64,000 nucleotides of DNA. Source: JADFXI01 sp963784135. Its GTDB lineage: Bacteria; Nitrospirota; Thermodesulfovibrionia; Thermodesulfovibrionales; Dissulfurispiraceae. Numbering within the stretch: the first letter of the stretch is position 1; every line of letters starts with the position of its first letter. Below the pieces are notes generated by a model. It was not told the origin of the DNA. It ran no database searches and saw nothing but the letters and a program-made list of their open reading frames with translations. A program made the translations under genes and the position numbers. The stretch is taken from contig CAWAQG010000016.1 of assembly GCA_963784135.1 (NCBI GenBank), positions 62,001 to 126,000 of the forward strand, in the 5' to 3' direction. Positions 36,544 to 45,850 of the stretch are shown here, piece after piece.

Positions 36544-36789
36544 TACGGTGTCTTTGATTTTTATGTTTTTCTATGTCAGAGATTACACTTGTCTCAATTG
36601 CTACGCCAGCCACAGTTATCAAATTGCTCTCTGAAGTTTCGCGTGTAATGCGACCTGCGATATCATTATAGATTGTTATGGGGCTCATTTTTTTAGTATA
36701 CCTTAACAAGCATTTAGACATTATAGAAATGAAAGAACTACTTGAGAGAAAACGCCCCCGTGCGATATAGACGGAGGCAATAAACAACC

Positions 36790-37002
36790 TTAAATTAACT
36801 TTGAGATTTTCTCTATCATCTCATAACACACCAGGAGCCGTTCAACAACACTCAAAAAAATGCCGTGATGTAGTCGCCCGCTGTCCCATGCCGACATAAA
36901 GAAATCCTTCCCTATAACCATATTACACCTCTCTAAAAATTGATATGCGTTGTCAACGACAACGATAAAGATACACGCTGCTGATGCGTTCATGTCCGCC
37001 AT
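36790..37002 (-). CDS. Small hypothetical protein
   Basis: This 70-residue frame begins MADMNASAACIFIVVVDNAY and ends in a helical LLVCYEMIEKISKLI. No domain is recognised and no clear ribosome binding site is seen. It lies between the inverted repeat and the IS3 element and may be a gene fragment. Uncertain. Confidence 0.35.
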   Translation of the reverse strand: MADMNASAACIFIVVVDNAYQFLERCNMVIGKDFFMSAWDSGRLHHGIFLSVVERLLVCYEMIEKISKLI

Positions 37003-37096
37003 GTAAGGTTATGGAAATCAGATTACCGATTGGGTGGGCTGTTGAAAGTTATGATATAGGTTGATCTTCCCCCGGTTCAGTGGACACCGAGTTAGG

Positions 37097-37960
37097 TTAG
37101 GCTGCTACTGCATCCAGCTCAAAGGATACCGGAGAACGATAGCCCAGTGCTGAATGCTTCCTCTGACGATTATAAAACATTTCGACATATTCAAAAATAC
37201 TCTGCCGTGCCTCTGCCCTTGTTGCATACCTGTGCTGATACACATGCTCCACTTTTAATGTGTGAAAGAAACTCTCTGCTACAGCATTATCATAGCAATC
37301 GCCTTTCTTGCTCATGCTCTGGCGGAACTTATAATGCTCCAGGACTTTCCGGAAATCTTTACAGGCATACTGCACTCCCCTGTCTGAATGAAAGATGCAG
37401 CCAGCAGGAGGTCTACGCCTGCCTATGGCCTGATACAGTGCCCTGATTACAAAGTCTGCTGTCAGTCGGTTGCTCATGGCCCAGCCTACTACCTTCCTTG
37501 AATACAAATCAATAATCACCGCCAGGTACAGCCATCCCTCATTGGTTGAAACATACGTTATGTCTGACACCCATACTGCATTGGGACTCGCTGCTGTGAA
37601 GTCCTGTTTCAACAGGTTCTCCGCCACCGGCAGATTGTGTTTGGAATTCGTTGTGGCCTTGAACTTCTTCGCTGCCTTTGCCTTGATACCATTAACTTTC
37701 ATTATCCTGGCGACCCGGTTCTTGCCACAACACAATCCCTTATCACGGAGAGCATCGGCAATCCTTGGGCTTCCATAACTGCCTTTGCTCTTCCGGTATG
37801 ATTCCTTTATCTCCATAAGCAATCTTTCCTCATCCTTTCGTCTCTTTCCTTGTGGCTGCTTCTTCCACCCGTAATAGCCGCTCCGTGATACTCCCAATGC
37901 TCGGCACATCTTCATCACCCTGAATTCGGAGCGATACCGGTCCATAAAGCAATATTTCAT
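37097..37960 (-). CDS. IS3-family transposase orfB, DDE domain
   Basis: This 287-residue part has the IS3 HTH_21 region (ESYRKSKGSYGSPRIADALR) and the rve integrase core with Asp in VWVSDITYV, the second Asp in FHSDRGVQYA and Glu in AVAESFFHTLK. The frame is open upstream of its ATG through the A-rich slippage site, so the active product is an OrfAB fusion made by -1 frameshifting. Confidence 0.93.
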   Translation of the reverse strand: MKYCFMDRYRSEFRVMKMCRALGVSRSGYYGWKKQPQGKRRKDEERLLMEIKESYRKSKGSYGSPRIADALRDKGLCCGKNRVARIMKVNGIKAKAAKKFKATTNSKHNLPVAENLLKQDFTAASPNAVWVSDITYVSTNEGWLYLAVIIDLYSRKVVGWAMSNRLTADFVIRALYQAIGRRRPPAGCIFHSDRGVQYACKDFRKVLEHYKFRQSMSKKGDCYDNAVAESFFHTLKVEHVYQHRYATRAEARQSIFEYVEMFYNRQRKHSALGYRSPVSFELDAVAA

Positions 37961-38265
37961 TTCGGGTGTCTTGAGAAGATGGCCAACGCTTTTTTTAGTA
38001 TGTCACGCTCCTCTTTAAGGTTTGCGTTTTCCTTTTGAAGCCGCCTCATCTCTTCATCCTGAGGCTTTAGGCGACCTTTTCCCGGAAAGCTGCTGCCAGG
38101 ATCGTCCTCATACTCACGTTTCCACCTGTGCAACTGATTCTCGTGAATCCCAAGGCTGCGGGCAACATCTGCTACTGTCCTGCCTCCCTCGGTTATCATT
38201 CGTACTGCCTCTGCTTTGAACTCCTTGTCATACTTCTTCCGGCCACTACCATTGCTGTCTTGCAT
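37957..38265 (-). CDS. IS3-family transposase orfA, HTH domain
   Basis: This 102-residue protein has the transposase_8 helix-turn-helix (KYDKEFKAEAVRMITEGGRT, then DVARSLGIHENQLHRWKREY) and a leucine-zipper-like C-terminus. Near its end ILKKAL is encoded by a run of seven A, a typical -1 slippage signal. It overlaps orfB by an ATGA. Confidence 0.93.
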   Translation of the reverse strand: MQDSNGSGRKKYDKEFKAEAVRMITEGGRTVADVARSLGIHENQLHRWKREYEDDPGSSFPGKGRLKPQDEEMRRLQKENANLKEERDILKKALAIFSRHPK

Positions 38266-38436
38266 CTCACACCTCCGTAGGTTATTTATTTTAACCTAAC
38301 CTTTCGGTGTGTCCGCTATTCCGGGGGAAGTTCAGGTACTACAACATTGGAAAAGAAAAATCCAGAGATTTTTTGTTATTGCTTTCTCTTTCTGCTCGAC
38401 TATGCTATATTCTTTCTGAACATCACTAAATACACT

Positions 38437-39102
38437 ATGGGTAATAATATTTTTTCTATGTCATGGCAAATTGACTTTCTTAGAAAAAATGTAGCTACCA
38501 GGCTTTTATGGGCCTCCTTTATCGGCATAATATTTCATTATGCTTTTTCGCTGGTGAAGATTGTAGCCTGGCATTGGGACGTTACACCTGTTTTCGACTT
38601 CTTTCATCCTACTGGTCCCACTCAGGAAACTATTTTCACTGTGGTATTTAATGCGTTTGTAGACATTTCCTCAGCCGTCCCTGCTGCTTTTCTCTGCGGG
38701 ACTCTTCTATTCTCGCTATTAAAAGACAGGGCGGTTATTTACGGAATCTGGTCGACTTTGTTTTTTTGGGCACTCAGATTTGGTCATTTAAATTTCCATA
38801 ACTTTCCTGACGTAGAAAAGAAATTTACCATTTCACTTGGCCTGCTGTTGTCGGGGTCCGTATTGATGGCAATTACATTTTTATTAGTAAAAGTCAAAGC
38901 TGAATTACGAAGAAGAATAATGGAGGTCACCTTGAGTTGTGCTCTCATTATTATTATCATGCTTTGGCTTTTTCGGGCGGCGATAGCATCAAACACAACG
39001 CTAAATGCCGTGGCTTTTTTATTTTTTGTATTGGTAATCGCTACAGTCATAAATATTCTTATTTACATTAGGAAAGAAGGTGTGAATAATGAACAATCTT
39101 AA
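38437..39102 (+). CDS. Hypothetical membrane protein
   Basis: The protein has about six hydrophobic segments (for example LLWASFIGIIFHYAFSLV and a terminal FFVLVIATVINILIYI). The start is unsure: ATG 38437 is given, and an upstream TTG at 38347 is in frame, only 13 bases from the IS3 edge. The IS3 insertion may have removed its promoter. No family was recognised. Confidence 0.55.
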   Translation: MGNNIFSMSWQIDFLRKNVATRLLWASFIGIIFHYAFSLVKIVAWHWDVTPVFDFFHPTGPTQETIFTVVFNAFVDISSAVPAAFLCGTLLFSLLKDRAVIYGIWSTLFFWALRFGHLNFHNFPDVEKKFTISLGLLLSGSVLMAITFLLVKVKAELRRRIMEVTLSCALIIIIMLWLFRAAIASNTTLNAVAFLFFVLVIATVINILIYIRKEGVNNEQS

Positions 39103-39458
39103 ACACAAACCAGTAATGGCGGAAATGCTCTCCGGAGCATTTCAAGGTATTGCCCAACGGCCCTCTCACCTTCTCGTGCCAGTCTCAGATCATTGATCTT
39201 TCGTTTTAGAATTATTACTTTTGATGCCGAAAATAGGACAACAACCAAAGCGCAAATCGTAAACGTTATCGGCTGATAGGGCATCTTTGTGAACCATCTA
39301 ACCCACTCAAAAATCGCAACCAAAATCCATAGGAATCCATATATAAGATAAAGATCAATCTCTTCACTTATGATTTCTTTTATTTCTTCATCAATAGACT
39401 GTCCGGCATGACGAAGAGGTTTTTCTTTTATCGGCGAGCGTTTCTCTATTTTTCCCAT
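39099..39458 (-). pseudogene. NERD-type membrane protein, truncated
   Basis: The 119-residue frame has a helical N-terminus, two transmembrane segments (LIYGFLWILVAIFEWV and FTICALVVVLFSAS) and then REGERAVGQYLEMLR, the start of a NERD nuclease-related domain. The frame ends abruptly after this motif, so the nuclease-like domain is lost. The 3' end overlaps the end of the convergent membrane gene at 39102. A 9-bp inverted repeat lies at 39122-39143. Confidence 0.6.
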
Positions 39459-39578
39459 TGATTTAGTTTAAAGATACCGAGAGGGGCTGTCAATCGATTT
39501 CCCCCCGGATCTAATCCAATGGGGAGTCAGCCAATTCTATACACAGCTTTGCATAAGGTATGTTATATTTCAACAGAG

Positions 39579-40412
39579 ATGAACAGCGAGTTTGAAAAGC
39601 AATCTCGATCTATTGCAAACGCTTCGGGCTTCCCCTTGCAGATAAGAGTTGCCCATGTTGCTAAGGGAACCTCACAGTGGAGAGTTTTCGTAGAGGAGCA
39701 TCCTTGGCGTCTCAATCGTAATCAAAATGAGGGGTTCATTGATCTCGTTATTGAAGATTACCCCGGCACGCAGAACATGGTTATTGAATGTAAAAGAATG
39801 CGAGAATCCGCATGGGTATTTTTGATTCCAAAATGCGGTCCTTCACCAAGATCTCATGCATGCCTATGGTACACAAATCCCAGCCGTAACAGTCCAAACT
39901 GGGATTATTTTGGCTGGAACAACTTTCAAACCGACCCGGCATCTTATGAGTCAAAATTCTGTGCAATGTCAGGGCAAGACCATGGACGGCATAACATTCT
40001 CGAAAAAACTGCCTCTGAATTGATTCAAGCAACAGAGGCTTTAGCTTTTCAAGATAAAGAGATAGCGGAACAACATGCATTTAAAGGAAAAACACTTGAC
40101 GAGAGAAGAATTCTTGGATTCTCTTTGACCAAAATATATGTTCCTGTAATTGTTACTACAGCAGAACTGAGAGTCGCTTTTTTTGATGCGAGTTCAGTGT
40201 CTCTCGCTGAGGGTTCTCTTGATGACAATGCAACTTTTGAAACGGTTCCATATATTCGTTTTAGAAAAAGTTTCTCAAGTAAATCTGCATATCCGGAAGA
40301 TGCTCTTTCACTTAAAGATGAATACACTGCAAACGAACGAACTGTTTTTGTTGTAAATGCAGAGAGATTCGGAGAATTCCTCAACCAGTGGGAGATTGAG
40401 CGTCGTCTATGA
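39579..40412 (+). CDS. Putative PD-(D/E)XK nuclease
   Basis: This protein of about 277 residues contains GFIDLVIEDYPGTQNMVIEC followed by KRMR, with Asp, then Glu-Cys-Lys spaced as in the PD-(D/E)XK nuclease core. The start at ATG 39579 is chosen because upstream residues (from 39519) look non-coding. The rest has no recognised domain. Its setting among toxin-antitoxin genes and mobile elements suggests defence or mobility, but no partner methylase is visible. Confidence 0.55.
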   Translation: MNSEFEKQSRSIANASGFPLQIRVAHVAKGTSQWRVFVEEHPWRLNRNQNEGFIDLVIEDYPGTQNMVIECKRMRESAWVFLIPKCGPSPRSHACLWYTNPSRNSPNWDYFGWNNFQTDPASYESKFCAMSGQDHGRHNILEKTASELIQATEALAFQDKEIAEQHAFKGKTLDERRILGFSLTKIYVPVIVTTAELRVAFFDASSVSLAEGSLDDNATFETVPYIRFRKSFSSKSAYPEDALSLKDEYTANERTVFVVNAERFGEFLNQWEIERRL

Positions 40413-40520
40413 GCCCATGCACGAAGCGACATATTAGGGTTCCTCAAGGTGACAAGCTATCATTCCCATCGCAATTCCCGAACAACATTATAGATAGCGG
40501 GGAACTGTAAGGGGTGTCTC

Positions 40521-40772
40521 ATGGTGTCAGACATTACGACTTCAGTTGCGGGATTGGCGCTGGGCATAGGACTTACTTACGTCTTTATTCACTACGTTAA
40601 CGCGTGCCATATCTGGTTTGCGCTGCTCTTTCTTGCCGGCTCAACGGTTGCTGCCATGGGTGGACTTTTTCTTGCGTGGCCGTTTACTCATCACATTGAA
40701 CTACCCATGCTCACCGGCGTCCTTTTATGGAGCGGCCTTTGGGTGTGCCTTTTTGTACAAAATACCTCATAG
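40521..40772 (+). CDS. Small membrane protein
   Basis: This 83-residue protein has three hydrophobic segments (SVAGLALGIGLTYVFIHYV, FALLFLAGSTVAAMGGLFLA, LLWSGLWVCLFV). It follows AAGGGGTGTCTC. No family is recognised. It is the last gene before the tRNA. Confidence 0.5.
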   Translation: MVSDITTSVAGLALGIGLTYVFIHYVNACHIWFALLFLAGSTVAAMGGLFLAWPFTHHIELPMLTGVLLWSGLWVCLFVQNTS

Positions 40773-40993
40773 GCTATACTTCTGAAATTAGCTGGTAGCA
40801 ACGATACATTTTTTACGATTCACATCAAAATAGTCCCAAACGATATTTGTTCACGAAATACTAAAAACATGTCTCATGAAAAATTGGAAGCAAGCTTTGA
40901 CATATGGACATTGGAAGCAGCTTTTGTCATCAGCAAATTGGAAGTTCTCAATGTCATTTACGACAAAAGATGGGTAAAGTAACACAAAGAAAC

Positions 40994-41068
40994 ATGGCGG
41001 TGCAGGGAATCGAACCCCGGACACTGCGGATATGAGCCGCATGCTCTAACCGTCTGAGCTACACCGCC
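40994..41068 (-). tRNA. tRNA with CAU anticodon (Met, or Ile2)
   Basis: The minus strand folds into a full cloverleaf: acceptor GGCGGTG/CACCGCC, D-stem GCTC/GAGC, anticodon stem TGCGG/CCGCA with loop CTCATAT, variable loop of five, and T-stem CGGGG/CCCTG with TTCGATT. The anticodon is CAU. The acceptor CCA is not encoded. Elongator tRNA-Met is likely, but lysidine-modified tRNA-Ile2 cannot be excluded. Its 3' end is copied at 33982 and 34544. Confidence 0.93.
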
Positions 41069-41285
41069 TTTCTCTAATGCAGCTTATAATTATACCAAAC
41101 AGCAGAATTATAAGGCAATTTCGTAATCTCTCATTAATTCCACTTGTATTCTCGTCTTTAGCCATGATATTGTTTCTTTAATGGCCATCAAGGGGATTAG
41201 CTGAAGTTTTTTGAAGGATTGAGAAATGCGAAACAGGTTGGGTGAAAGCTAAATAAAGCTTTTCCAGTTTTTAGAGACCCTGCCC

Positions 41286-43771
41286 ATGGGGATTTTTGTC
41301 CTGGACGCACAAGGAAAATCCTGCTATGCAAATATAAAAGCACAGGAAATCCTCGGCAAAGGAGTAACGGAAGACATCCAGCCCGGTCAGTTGTCCGATA
41401 CCTTTAATGCATACGTAGCCGGTACAGACCGTAAATACCCGGTAGAAGAAATGCCCATCGTTCGGGCGCTTGCAGGTGAAACCGTCACTGTTGATGATAT
41501 AGAGATACGCAGAGGTGACAGAAGCGTCTATCTTGAAGTCACCGGGTATCCTGTTTATGACGTAAAAGGCCCGCTTCTTTATGCCGTTGCCGCCTGCACC
41601 GATATTACCCGCCTTAAAGAAACCGATGCCTACCGTGTGAGTTACATTGAGAAACTCGAAGGGTTTGCCAGCCAGTTGATGATTGCGGAAGAGCAGCTGA
41701 AAAAATCCTATGAAACAACCAGGAGCATGATTGAGATGGCGCCGCTGGGCATTATTGTTATGAACGAGGACGGCTACGTCGATTACGTCAACAAGGCGAT
41801 GCTTGACCTCGGCGGAGCGACCGAGCTGCAGTTGAAAAGCACGAATTTGCTGGAACTTCCAACATACCAGGAAAAAGGTCTGGACCGCTCAATAAAAGAT
41901 GTCTTCAAGGGAGTAACTTTCACCAGTGAAGAAATTGAATACACTTCATATTTTGGCGGCAAAACAAGCGTTAGAAAATTCACGGGCATTCCTTTCTGCG
42001 AGGGGCGGAACAAAAAAGCACTGATTTTTATCGAAGACCTGACCGAACAGAAGAAGGCTGAAAATGTTTTGCGCCAGGCAAAACAGGACTGGGAGAACAC
42101 CTTCAACTCCATTGCCGATATGATTACCATTCATGACCGTGAATTCAATATCGTGCACGCAAATACCGCTGCAAAGAGATTCTCCAGTCTGGATTTGTAG
42201 GCGACGCCAAGGCCAAATGTTATGAGCATTTTCACGGGGACAAAGAGCCTCACAAGGAATGGCCGGGCTGCGGATGCCTTATGACCGGCAAATATACGGT
42301 TTCAGAGATGTTCGAACCTCACCTTAAAAAATTCATCGAGGTGCGGGCAACTCCCGCGTTTTGATGCAAAAAGAGATATCACCGGCGTAATCCATGTTGT
42401 ACGTGACATACCGAACGTAAAAAGCTCGAAAAAGATCTCATTCATCAGGCGCTCTATGACACCCTCACCAATCTGCCCAACAGGTTTCTCCTGCTTGACC
42501 GCATTCAAAACCTTTATGACTACCGGAAGAGACAGAAAGATTTGTTGTTCGCTGTTCTTTTCATTGACCTGGACAACTTCAAGAAAATTAATGACAGCCT
42601 TGGGCACATGATAGGGGATGAGCTGCTCCTTTCCGTGGCGCAGCGCCTGCTGGAATTCACAAGACCCGGTGATACCACCTCCCGTTTTGGAGGCGATGAG
42701 TTTGTCATCCTCCTGGACGACCTTGTAAATGAGGAGCATGCCGTAAGCGTGGCCGAAAGAATTCATGAAGCCATGTTCTCGGCATTTAACCTTAACGGAC
42801 ATGAAGTTTTTATCTCCGCAAGCATCGGCATCGCCCTGTCCGACAGTTCTGCTTACAAACCGGAGGACCTGCTGCGCAACGCCGACATAGCGATGTACCA
42901 TGCCAAAACTGCCGGCAAATCACGATATTCTCTTTTTGACAAGAGTATGCATGCGGAGGCCATTGATGCCCTGACCATCGAGAATGACCTCCGGAAGGCT
43001 ATTCACCGCAATGAACTGCTCGTCTACTACCAGCCTATTGTGGATATTCATACGAAGCGGGTGGTCGGGTTCGAGGCCCTGGCCAGATGGCAGCATCCCG
43101 TGCGGGGGTTCATCCCGCCTGTCAAATTCATCCCGATTGCGGAAAACGCCGGCCTGATAGAAGCGATAGGCGTATTCGTGCTGAAAAATGCCTGCAGGCA
43201 TATCAATCAGATGAACACCCACTTCCCTCATGTCCCCCCTCTTTATGTAAGCGTGAATTTGTCGGCAAAACAGTTCAACAACAAGCTCCCCACTCTTGTT
43301 GCCGCAGCGCTCGCGGAATCATCTTTGGAGAGCGGTAATTTGCGGCTTGAGATCACCGAGGGCACTATCATGGAAAACATCTTCATGGCGTCTTCTATTT
43401 TGCATGGTTTAAAAGCAATGGGCGTGCAGGTATACCTTGATGACTTCGGCACGGGATATTCCTCTCTTAACTATCTGCATAAATTCCCGGTAAACGCATT
43501 GAAAATAGACCCGTCATTTACGAGGAACATCCAGGTGGACAAGCAGGCCCAGGAGATCTTGAAATCAATACTGGTGCTGGCAAACAGCCTCGAAATGAAA
43601 ATGATCATAGAGGGAGTGGAAGACCAGGAGCAGCTCAACACCTTCAAAAATCTTAACTGCCAGTTCATACAAGGCTATTTATACTCACAGCCTTTGCCGA
43701 CGAATGAGTTGATTGCTTTTATGGAGCAAGCGGAAGGATTTGTTGAGAAGGTTACTGATAATTTGAGTTAA
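41286..43771 (+). pseudogene. PAS-GGDEF-EAL cyclic di-GMP protein, frameshifted
   Basis: Three PAS-like domains are followed by GGDEF and EAL domains. The PAS part ends at 42200 with HDREFNIVHANTAAKRF. The third PAS continues in other frames with a Cys-rich stretch (CYEHFHGDKEPHKEWPGCGC) until the GGDEF part resumes (DTLTNLPNRFLLLDRI). The GGDEF motif RFGGDEF and the EAL-type motifs EALARWQHPVRG and DDFGTGYSS are intact, so both cyclase and phosphodiesterase activity are possible. At least three indels lie between 42175 and 42415. The true start may lie upstream; an in-frame stop precedes it by about 40 bases. Confidence 0.85.
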
Positions 43772-44754
43772 GCCGGCTTTTGTGCTGCCACAAGACAGTC
43801 CATGCCTTCGCCGTACCGCACCTGCTGCACATTCGCAAATCCTGCCCTTTCGAGCCCGTCTTTGATTTCTTTGAAGGTATAGGTGTCCCCACCTTGCGTG
43901 TTTACGAGCATATTGATTGCGAACATTGCGCCTGCGGGAGGTTTCGTACGGGACTCGTCCATGATGTGGTCCCGGATCAGCAGTGTTCCGCCGGGTTCCA
44001 GCGCCCTGAATATCCTGGTGTATAGATCCAGATTTTTCTCCTCGCTGTTTTGATGGATGATCGCCGACAGGAGTGCCAGATCACATCCTTTGGGAAGTTC
44101 GTCCTCGTAAAAGTTCCCGGCAACGAGATCAACACGGTTTTCGGTCCCTTCCTTTAACAGTCTTTCTCGCGCCATGGGAATTACATTCCCAAGATCGAAA
44201 AGCACCGCCGTCATTACCGGGTTGCGGCGCAGGAAGGCGATGGTGTAAGTACCGGAGGCTCCGCCGACATCGAGCAAACGTTTAAATCGGCCAAGGTCGT
44301 AATCTTCGGCTATTTTTTGGGCGAGTTCCCGGCCCACGACATGCATGGCGCCGATGAAAGACTTCCAGCTCTCGTCATCCATGTGAATACCCGGATCCAG
44401 TCCGGAATGTCCGCCTTCCTTCACAACTTCCGTGAGATTGCTCCATGTGTCCCACAGGCGGTCCATGTGCAGGGCCATCGGCAGGACAGTTTGCGGATGG
44501 AGCGATGAATAGAACGCGCCGTTTTCCGTTGGCTTATAGACGCTGTCCTGCTTTTCGAGCAGGCCGAAGGTGACGAGGCAGTCCAGAACTCTGGTAGTTG
44601 CACGTGTGTCAAGCCCCTTCTCCCCGGCGAGTTCCCCGGCACTGCACGGTTTTTCATCGAGGCGGGTGAAGAAATCAAGTTTTGCCGCAGTCAAAATCAC
44701 GCGGCTTTTCATGAACCCTCTGGCTTCAGCTATAACGACATCCGCCTGTCCCAA
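43768..44754 (-). CDS. SAM-dependent O-methyltransferase (AOMT-type) appended to aromatic operon
   Basis: This protein of about 328 residues has an N-terminal dimerisation/winged-helix domain (LTAAKLDFFTRLDEKP) and a methyltransferase domain with SAM motif LLDVGGASGTYTIAF and LLSAIIHQN. The start is probably TTG 44754, six bases after GGGAGG and 11 bases after the aroF stop; an ATG at 44829 would lie inside aroF. The fold matches acetylserotonin/hydroxyindole-type O-methyltransferases. The substrate is unknown. Its place in the aromatic operon suggests an aromatic acceptor. Confidence 0.8.
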   Translation of the reverse strand: MGQADVVIAEARGFMKSRVILTAAKLDFFTRLDEKPCSAGELAGEKGLDTRATTRVLDCLVTFGLLEKQDSVYKPTENGAFYSSLHPQTVLPMALHMDRLWDTWSNLTEVVKEGGHSGLDPGIHMDDESWKSFIGAMHVVGRELAQKIAEDYDLGRFKRLLDVGGASGTYTIAFLRRNPVMTAVLFDLGNVIPMARERLLKEGTENRVDLVAGNFYEDELPKGCDLALLSAIIHQNSEEKNLDLYTRIFRALEPGGTLLIRDHIMDESRTKPPAGAMFAINMLVNTQGGDTYTFKEIKDGLERAGFANVQQVRYGEGMDCLVAAQKPA

Positions 44755-44765
44755 TATCCGCCTCC

Positions 44766-45791
44766 CTATATTTCTCTTCCGACTGCCTGGGCCACCGGTT
44801 TCAATTCCTGCATGAGCTTTGCAAAGCAATCCGGCCGCAGAGATTGTTCTCCATCGGAAAATGCTTCTTCCGGGTTTGTATGGACCTCAATGATAAGCGC
44901 ATCGGCCCCTGCCGCAACTGCGGCTTTTGCCATAGGGGCAACGAGGTCCCATTTGCCGACGCCGTGACTCGGATCTACAACAACAGGGAGGTGAGTGAGT
45001 TGTTTGAGGACCGGCACAGCGCTGAGGTCAAGTGTATTTCTGGTGGCAGTCTCAAACGTCCTGATACCCCGTTCGCATAGCATGACATTATGGTTGCCGC
45101 GGGACATGATGTATTCAGCGGACATTAGCCATTCTTTAATAGTAGAGGAGAGCCCGCGTTTCAACAGTACCGGCTTGTTGACCGCGCCTACCTCAAGAAG
45201 GAGCCTGAAGTTCTGCATGTTCCTCGCGCCGATCTGGATAATATCGGCGTATTCAATAATTTTGTCAATATCACGCGGGTCCATAATTTCGGTAACGACG
45301 GGGAGCCCTGTTTTTTTGCTCGCCTCGGCAAGATATTTGAGTCCTTCCTCACCCAGACCCTGGAAGGAATAGGGGGATGTCCTCGGCTTGTACGCGCCGC
45401 CCCTTAAGAATGTGGCGCCGGCATCTTTTACCTTTTCAGCAATGTTCGTAAGAATTGTCTTGTTCTCCACCGCGCAGGGACCGGCGATGACCTGGATTTT
45501 TTTCCCGCCGATGACAGTCCCTTTCACCGTTATTTCAGTGTTTTCTTTTTTGAAGTCGCGGCTTGCGAGCTTGTAAGGCTTCAATATGCGCACCATATTT
45601 TCAACGCCGGTCATCGCCCTGATCGCGTCTTCTTCATCTTCAGTGACCTGGGAGGTATCGCCGATAACACCGATGATCGTCCGCTCTGTGCCCTGCGATA
45701 CGTTTGCCTTCAGTCCTTTGCTCTCAAGTTTTTTGAGAATGTGTCTGATATCTTCGCCGGAAGTATCAGGCTTCAGAACGATAATGTCCAT
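44766..45791 (-). CDS. aroF: DAHP synthase, type I-beta with N-terminal regulatory domain
   Basis: This 341-residue enzyme makes 3-deoxy-D-arabino-heptulosonate 7-phosphate from PEP and erythrose-4-phosphate. The N-terminal 70 residues are a ferredoxin-like domain (VLKPDTSGEDIRHILKKLES), which gives feedback control in relatives. The catalytic part shows IAGPCAVENK, FLRGGAYKPRTSPYSFQGLG, LKRGLSSTIKEWL and VVDPSHGVGKWD. It lies between hisC and the methyltransferase. Confidence 0.95.
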   Translation of the reverse strand: MDIIVLKPDTSGEDIRHILKKLESKGLKANVSQGTERTIIGVIGDTSQVTEDEEDAIRAMTGVENMVRILKPYKLASRDFKKENTEITVKGTVIGGKKIQVIAGPCAVENKTILTNIAEKVKDAGATFLRGGAYKPRTSPYSFQGLGEEGLKYLAEASKKTGLPVVTEIMDPRDIDKIIEYADIIQIGARNMQNFRLLLEVGAVNKPVLLKRGLSSTIKEWLMSAEYIMSRGNHNVMLCERGIRTFETATRNTLDLSAVPVLKQLTHLPVVVDPSHGVGKWDLVAPMAKAAVAAGADALIIEVHTNPEEAFSDGEQSLRPDCFAKLMQELKPVAQAVGREI

Positions 45792-45814
45792 GGATTTTTC
45801 TCCTTTGTTTGTGT

Positions 45815-45850
45815 AATAGGCAATAGGCTATTGCCTGTTGCCTATTGCCA
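45815..45850. repeat. Heptamer-type repeat (ATTGCCT/AGGCAAT) at hisC 3' end
   Basis: The repeat contains AGGCAATAGGCTATTGCCT, a palindrome, followed by TTGCCTATTGCC. It supplies the last codons and stop of hisC (MAIGNRQ, stop at 45828-45830). Related units occur at 48103 and 55882. Confidence 0.65.

Larger units (their letters stand above)
37062..38334 (-). mobile_element. IS3-family insertion sequence, intact
   Basis: The 1273-bp element has imperfect terminal inverted repeats beginning TGATCTTCCCCCGG (left) and TGAACTTCCCCCGG (right, minus strand). It is flanked by 3-bp direct repeats GGT (37059-37061 and 38335-38337), the target duplication size usual for IS3. It contains overlapping orfA and orfB with an A-rich slippage site near 37988. 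Both frames are intact, so it may be active. Confidence 0.9.

Noticed and set aside
36431..36787. Open frame of 118 codons on the minus strand
   Set aside because: Its 3' half reads through the perfect inverted repeat and overlaps the start of the CoiA-like gene; the composition looks non-coding. A short part from 36688 could be a remnant.
39122..39143. 9-bp inverted repeat GAAATGCTC/GAGCATTTC as a terminator
   Set aside because: It has no T-tract on either strand and lies inside the truncated NERD frame; it may still form a hairpin.
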